Origin: Candidatus Sericytochromatia bacterium
GTDB taxonomy: Bacteria; Cyanobacteriota; Sericytochromatia; JACMPN01
Length of the DNA stretch: 15,365 bases
Reading direction: 5' to 3'
NCBI GenBank assembly: GCA_014377495.1
Contig: JACMPN010000422.1
Location: forward strand, 1 to 15,365
Made by a program: the position numbers and the translations under genes. Shown piece by piece: positions 7,628-13,000 of the stretch. How positions within the stretch are numbered: the first letter of the stretch is position 1; every line of letters starts with the position of its first letter. The notes beneath the pieces are model-generated. The model saw only the letters and a list, made by a program, of their open reading frames with translations. It was not told the DNA's origin and searched no databases.

Positions 7628-7784
7628 TGCCGTCCGCCATTGCCATACGAATGCGCCCAATCGGGCACCAGCGTTCAGCCTACCGGAAATCGTCGGAGGC
7701 TGTCGGCCTGCTGAGCCACTCTCAGACAAAGCCTGTCAAAAATGACCGGGTAATTGGGGCCAGCCATATCGGGTGACGGTCTTA

Positions 7785-7942
7785 GAGACTCTCTCAATCA
7801 ACGAGACCGAGCCTGGCGCCTTAGGGCAATGCCAGGCAAGGCACAGTGACGAAGCGTACGGGGTAGTCCGGTGAGAAACTGTAACGCAGTCCTGGCGCAG
7901 CCGTGCGGTGCCAGGCGACCGATCGTTGATTGAGATAGTCTC
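7785..7942 (-). mobile_element. MITE-like element, copy B (158 bp, inverted relative to copy A)
   Basis: This is the reverse-complement partner of the element at 74-230, about 95% identical by eye. It is flanked by TTA at 7782-7784 and 7943-7945. The right-hand TTA is the complement of the TAA stop codon of ACP2, so the insertion fell within that stop codon and the 3-base duplication preserved it. One terminal repeat carries a single change (CTCTCTC for CTATCTC). Both internal hairpins (GCCTGGC/GCCAGGC and CCTGGC/GCCAGG) are intact; the differences from copy A fall outside these stems. It contains no ORF of its own. In the ACP2 to rsmD direction it would be transcribed as a structured 3' tail of the ACP2 message. 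Confidence 0.87.
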
Positions 7943-8194
7943 TTAAGTCACCGAGGCCAGGTGAGTGGCAAGTCGTGTGACTGTCGGATGCTGATAGACG
8001 ATGTTTGGGTCGATCCGATGGCCCAGCCACTCGTCCAATGCCCCGGTCATCCCGATCGCCGTCACCGAGTCCAGGCCAAGCCGGTCAAATGCCGTGTCAA
8101 CATCAACCTCATGGGGGTCCAGGGCCATGGCGTCAGCCAAGTAGTCGACGATCCAGGCACTGATGGCTGCGGGAGTGGGGGACGGCGCTTGCAA
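7943..8194 (-). CDS. Acyl carrier protein 2
   Basis: An 83-residue free-standing carrier protein, closer to the carrier domains of polyketide/nonribosomal systems than ACP1. The attachment site is FDRLGLDSVTAIGM with Ser43, followed by the typical ending PTVTRLATHLA. The start is TTG at 8194: no ATG or GTG fits the frame, and GAGG (complement at 8202-8205) lies seven bases upstream. It follows FAAL2 on the same strand after 103 bases, so FAAL2 is the likely loader and the acyl-ACP reductase domain of the giant upstream protein a likely user. The TAA stop is part of the TTA target duplication of the adjoining mobile element, so the reading frame ends exactly at the insertion. Confidence 0.9.
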   Translation of the reverse strand: MQAPSPTPAAISAWIVDYLADAMALDPHEVDVDTAFDRLGLDSVTAIGMTGALDEWLGHRIDPNIVYQHPTVTRLATHLASVT

Positions 8195-8201
8195 CGGCTG
8201 G

Positions 8202-8205
8202 CCTC
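8202..8205 (-). promoter_or_regulatory. Ribosome binding site that decides the TTG start of ACP2
   Basis: GAGG on the minus strand stands seven bases before TTG at 8194. A nearby ATG (ATGAGG...) is out of frame with the carrier protein, so TTG is the only start consistent with the domain. The remaining bases between ACP2 and FAAL2 show nothing else. Confidence 0.55.
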
Positions 8206-8297
8206 ATACGGTGAGAGTTTGTCGGCGGCGACGGTCTGGCCACGCCGCCTCTATTTTGCCACTGACCGCCCCGTAACGGCAGAGCGGCCGGCACCAT

Positions 8298-10034
8298 TCA
8301 GGGTGTAATACGGTCCAGGGAACCGGCAAGGAAGGCGGTCCGGCAGGCATGCCGCTGGATCTTGCCACTGGACGTCTTGGGGATGGAGCGTGACTCCACG
8401 AGGACGGTCTCATGCACCCGTAAATCATGACCTGCCGTGACCACCTGACGCACGGTGCCTGGCAGATCGGTGATGGAGTCGGCCATTGCCGGGTCGACTT
8501 CCGCCACGACAACGACACGCTCCTGCCCGTCGATCTCCACTGCGAATGCCGCGACGCAGCCGGGGCGCAACCCAGGCACGGCCTGCTCGATGGTCCGTTC
8601 GATGTCCTGGGGGTAGTGGTTCCGACCCTGCAGGATAATCAGGTCTTTCAAGCGTCCTGTGACATAGAGCTGGTCACCGTCGAAAAAGCCCAGGTCTCCC
8701 GTGCGCAGGAACGGGTCGTCGCCCGTGTCCGCCAATTTGGCCTGGAATGCCCGCTCGCTCTCTTCCGGCTGTTCCCAATACCCTTGGGCCACACTCGGCC
8801 CTTGCACCCAGATCTCACCGACGGTAGCGTCCCCGCATCGACGGGACGTGTCAGGATCGACAATCACGACCTGCTGGCCGAGCCAGGCGTGGCCGCTGCT
8901 CATCAGCTCCCGGGCTTCGGCGGAATCAGGCTCTGCGGCGATCACCTGGTGCCTTTCCAAGGCAGATGCACTAACCCAGCGGGTTTGCGGCCATGAGGCC
9001 TTGTCGTCGCCCGTGACGATCAGGGTCGCTTCGGCCAAGCCATAGCATGGAAAAAAGGCTTCCGGCTTGAAGCCGCTGGGGCCAAAGGCCTCGGCGAAAC
9101 GCCGCATCGTCTCCGCCCGCAGGGGTTCGGCACCGTTGTAAGCCAAAGTCCAGGTGGACAGGTCCAGGGTCGCAAGTTGCTCGGGCTTCACCTTACGGAT
9201 GCAGAGGTCATAGGCGAAGTTCGGGGCGCCACTCGTCGTTGCCTTGTAGCGGGAAATGGCCTGCAGCCACCGGAAGGGCTTTTGCAGAAAATCGATGGGA
9301 GACATCAGAATACAGGGCACACCCAGATACATGGGTTGGAGCATGTTTCCGATCAGCCCCATATCGTGATACAGCGGTAACCAGCCCACGACGATCGTTT
9401 CAGCCGAATGTTGGAACGAGGCCCGGATCATCGCTTCGTTGTGCAGCAGGTTCCCGTGGGTCAGTATCACGCCCTTGGGTGCCGCTGTGGAACCCGACGT
9501 GAACTGCAAAAACGCCAGGGTCTCCGCCGTGATGTCTGGCGCCAGCCAGGAGTCTTCGCCAGTCGTCAGATCGTCGACGACGACCCAATGCAGGGCTTGC
9601 AAACTCGGGGCTTCGGCAAAGAGATCCTCCGCCAACCCGGCGATGAAGCCGACTGTGAGGACGATCGTCGGTTTCGCCCGGCCGGAGAGGGCGACGAGCT
9701 TGGTCAGATCCTGGCTGAGCTTGGCCGGATGGGGTGGATAGACCGGCACGGCGATCACGCCGGCGTACAGGCAACCAAAGAAAGCGGCTGCAAACGCCAG
9801 ACCTGGCGGAAACAGCAACAGGGCTCGATCGCCCGGCTTGGCCAGACGTTGGAGCTCGGCGGCGATGCGGCGGGCCTGGGTATCGAGCTCGCCGTAAGTC
9901 AGGTGGGCTTCTTCGGTGTCACCATCCAGCAAATAGGTGTATGCCACCTGGTCCGGCTGTCCGGTGGCCCGCAGGCGCAGCAGATCGACGAGGGTTTGGC
10001 CCTGTCCCAGGAATTGATCAGCTCTCTGCATCAC
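8298..10034 (-). CDS. Fatty acyl-AMP ligase 2 (FAAL)
   Basis: A 578-residue fatty acyl-AMP ligase that activates a fatty acid as acyl-adenylate for transfer to a carrier protein. Motifs: FTSGSTAAPKGVILTH near 178-193, PLYHDMGLIGNML, SGAPNFAYDLC, YGLAEATL, RTGDLGFF, VTGRLKDLII followed by GRNHYPQDIE (the hallmark ending of FAALs such as FadD32-like enzymes), and the catalytic lysine in PKTSSGKIQR (Lys558). Soluble. The frame opens GTG-ATG; both could start it, with GAGG eight bases before the GTG. The gene begins 21 bases after the stop of the giant multidomain gene and is followed by ACP2, so the three form a unit: FAAL2 charges ACP2, and the reductase domain of the giant protein can draw on it. 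Chain-length preference cannot be read. Confidence 0.95.
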   Translation of the reverse strand: MMQRADQFLGQGQTLVDLLRLRATGQPDQVAYTYLLDGDTEEAHLTYGELDTQARRIAAELQRLAKPGDRALLLFPPGLAFAAAFFGCLYAGVIAVPVYPPHPAKLSQDLTKLVALSGRAKPTIVLTVGFIAGLAEDLFAEAPSLQALHWVVVDDLTTGEDSWLAPDITAETLAFLQFTSGSTAAPKGVILTHGNLLHNEAMIRASFQHSAETIVVGWLPLYHDMGLIGNMLQPMYLGVPCILMSPIDFLQKPFRWLQAISRYKATTSGAPNFAYDLCIRKVKPEQLATLDLSTWTLAYNGAEPLRAETMRRFAEAFGPSGFKPEAFFPCYGLAEATLIVTGDDKASWPQTRWVSASALERHQVIAAEPDSAEARELMSSGHAWLGQQVVIVDPDTSRRCGDATVGEIWVQGPSVAQGYWEQPEESERAFQAKLADTGDDPFLRTGDLGFFDGDQLYVTGRLKDLIILQGRNHYPQDIERTIEQAVPGLRPGCVAAFAVEIDGQERVVVVAEVDPAMADSITDLPGTVRQVVTAGHDLRVHETVLVESRSIPKTSSGKIQRHACRTAFLAGSLDRITP

Positions 10035-10055
10035 CCACCGTACCTCATTTGTCCG

Positions 10056-13000
10056 CTAGTAGGACGCCTGGGTCTTGTCGTCACCCAGATTGAAACCATT
10101 GATCGCGGCCCAGGCCATGACCTGGCGGACCTTGTCCGGCTCCACCGGTCCATACGAAAAGTTGTCCCGCACGCCCATCAGACCGAGCAGCAGGGTCTCG
10201 GCCATACAGGCAAAAGCGAGACCGTCGGGCAGGGGCACCCCGCCGATGCGGAACTCCGGATCGTGTGGCATGGCGACCAACCCGCCTTTGATCACACAGA
10301 CGTCCGGGCGCTCGGTCGCCATCTCAGGTGCCACGTCCTCCGGGACGGAGATGTCGCAGATGATCGTCGGATGGTCGCCCAGGTGACTGGGGTAAATCAC
10401 CGGCGTCGGGCTGCTGGTTGCCGCCACGATCAGTTGGCAGGTGCGCAGGGCGTCCGCCTCTTCAGAGATGCGGATCGGGACAGCTTCCCCCATTTCGGCC
10501 ATCAGGGCCCGACCGAGTGCTTCGCCTGCCTGATCGCCACGACCATCCGGACCCTGCGCCAACGCAGTCTGCACGGCGCTCGTGCCGACGATCGCAGCCG
10601 CAACGCCCCGGACAAAGCCACCCGCTTCGATCTGGGTCAGGGCGTCCTCATAGATCTGCCAGGCAACCTGTTCAAGCCGAGCCGAGACGCCCCGTCCGAC
10701 CAGCACCAGGCCGTGGACATCGGCGGCCATCATCCGGGCATACACGCTGCCAATGTTGCCGGTGGCGCCAACGACGCCCAACGTCGCCGTCTCAAGGGCG
10801 ATCCCCCGTTCCTTTGCTGCCCGACGCAGGGACTCCAGCCCCATGCCGACGGTCAGGGAATTCCCGGTCGTGATCGACAGGCCCCGCTCACTCAGGCGCT
10901 TGCCATTGTCCGTGACGATCGAGGCGTAGCCCCCCAGTCCGACGACCTGACAGCCGTTGTCCCTTGCTCGGCTCACAGCCTCTTCAATGAGTTTGACGAT
11001 CCAATCCGTGTCCCGGGCCCGCATGGCCGCCACGATGGACTTCGATGTCAGGTTCAGCCCATAGACGCTGAGGTGTACTGTCTCGCCCAGGGTGCTCGTC
11101 ACGTGGACCTGATCGTAGACGCTGGGACCCAGGATGCGATGGGCGGCCAGCTGATAATGCTCGACGGCACCCTTGGCTAGTTGGGCCAGGGACGGATCCC
11201 AGTGTACGGCGTCCTTGGCCGAGATCAGGTGACTGACGAAGGCCACCCGCTTTTCGCATCTCGGTTCTTCCCGCCGGGTCTTGCGGGCCCGTTCCCGGAA
11301 GTCGGCCACATCAGCCGTATCCCCGGGGTGGGCCAGACCGACGATGTAGCGGGTGAACCGGTAAGCGTTGCCCCGCTCCAGGATGGTGCAGAGCCGGGCC
11401 ATGGCGTCACAAAAACGGTCCAGATGGGCGGGATCGATGAACGCCGAGGGCTCCAGGCGGATCGTCGTTGCCGCACTCAGCGTCGGTGCGACCCGGAAGC
11501 CCTCTTCATGCACCATGTAGCCGGCGATGGCATACCCCAGAAAGCCCTGATCCGACAGCATGCGGATGACGTTGGACGGGTTGTGGTCCTGTGGGCAGAA
11601 CTCCAGGCCGATCATCAGGCCCCGACCCCTGACGTCGTGCAGGATCCCGGGGAATCGGGCGACCAGGGCCTGCAGGCGCCCGATCAGGTGATCACCCAAG
11701 CGCTGGCAGCGGGCCGGCACATTTTCACGATCGTGCAGTGCCAGGGCGGCGATGGCGATGCGGCAGCTGAGATCGTCTTCGGCAAAAGTAGAGGTCTGTT
11801 TGAGGCCGAAGGATGGCCGATAGCGGGCTTGATCGATCATCACGGCGCCGATTTTGGCGATCCCGCCACCCAGACTCTTGGCCAAGGTGTAATAGTCACC
11901 CCGGATGCCGCAGGCGGTCGATGCCAGGAACGCGCCCGTCCGACCCATGCCGGACTGGATCTCGTCGATGATGACGGGGATGCTGTGGGTATCGGCGAGC
12001 GTCCGAATGCGGGTGGCATCGGCTGGTTCCAGGGGATGGATGCCGCCTTCTCCTTGAATCGGTTCGATGAGGATCGCCGAGACGTTGACCCAGGGCTTTT
12101 CGATGAGGACCAGGCGGCCCTGGTCACTGCGCACGTCCCAGGTCCGCACGGTGGCTCGGACGATAGCCCGGTCCCACGCATGGGGGTCGTTCGGGGGCAA
12201 AAACTCGCAATGGACCCCGATGCGGCTGAAGGGTTCCCGATAATCCGGGTTGTAGGTAACTTGTGAGGCGCCGGAGGTTTTGCCGTGAAAGGCCCGCTCC
12301 AACGCCAAAAACACCGGCCTTGTCCAGCGGGCCCGTTCGTTGGCGATGCCGATCGCCTCGCAGGCTTCCGCCAGCGTCATGCCGGTCGGCAGGTCCAACT
12401 CCCGGCTCACCTCGCGCAGGAACCCGGTTTGCTCATGGACGGCGTCCCCGATCAGCACCCGCGACCGGCGGCGCCAGCGGCGCGTTAATTCGGACGCCGC
12501 CTCAAAACGCTCCAGTTCGGCGTGTTTCATCGCCGCCTCGATCGCCTCGGCCCCGGAATTCGTCAGCGTCACCACGTAGGATCGTCCCGTGACGGCCCCG
12601 ACACGTTCCGACAGCTGCTGTGCCAACTCGCCGGCCCAGGCCCGGGTCGAGGCCTGCGCCTGGATCGGCAGCCGCTCGTCAAAGACTGACCGGGCCACCG
12701 CCACCAGATCCGGGTGGTGGTGGCCGAACAACGACGCCCCATAACCGCCGAGCAGATCGATCACCTGATGCCGTTTGCCGTCGACTTCGTGGGCCATGGC
12801 ATCGCCTTTTGCCCAGAGATAAGTGATGTCGAGGCCGAGAGCCTTCATCACCCGACCAAGCTCAGGTCGGGCAAAGTCGTGATAGGCCCCCGGCCGTGGC
12901 TGGCCGGCAGGATCTGGCGCCGGCGTCAGTGGTTCTATGGGAGGGAATGGGGCAACGCTCGGTGCAACCCCCTCAATCGCGGGTGGCGTAACTGCGTCGG

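Noticed and set aside
7734..7739. Perfect TTGACA (minus strand) upstream of rsmD as a promoter -35
   Set aside because: No acceptable -10 lies 16-18 bases downstream; chance is a sufficient explanation.
9408..11180. Plus-strand open frame of 590 codons opposite FAAL2 and the giant gene
   Set aside because: It lies antisense to two genes with clear domain motifs; its translation is rich in His, Asp, Arg and Gly with no recognisable fold, as expected of a shadow frame in GC-rich DNA.
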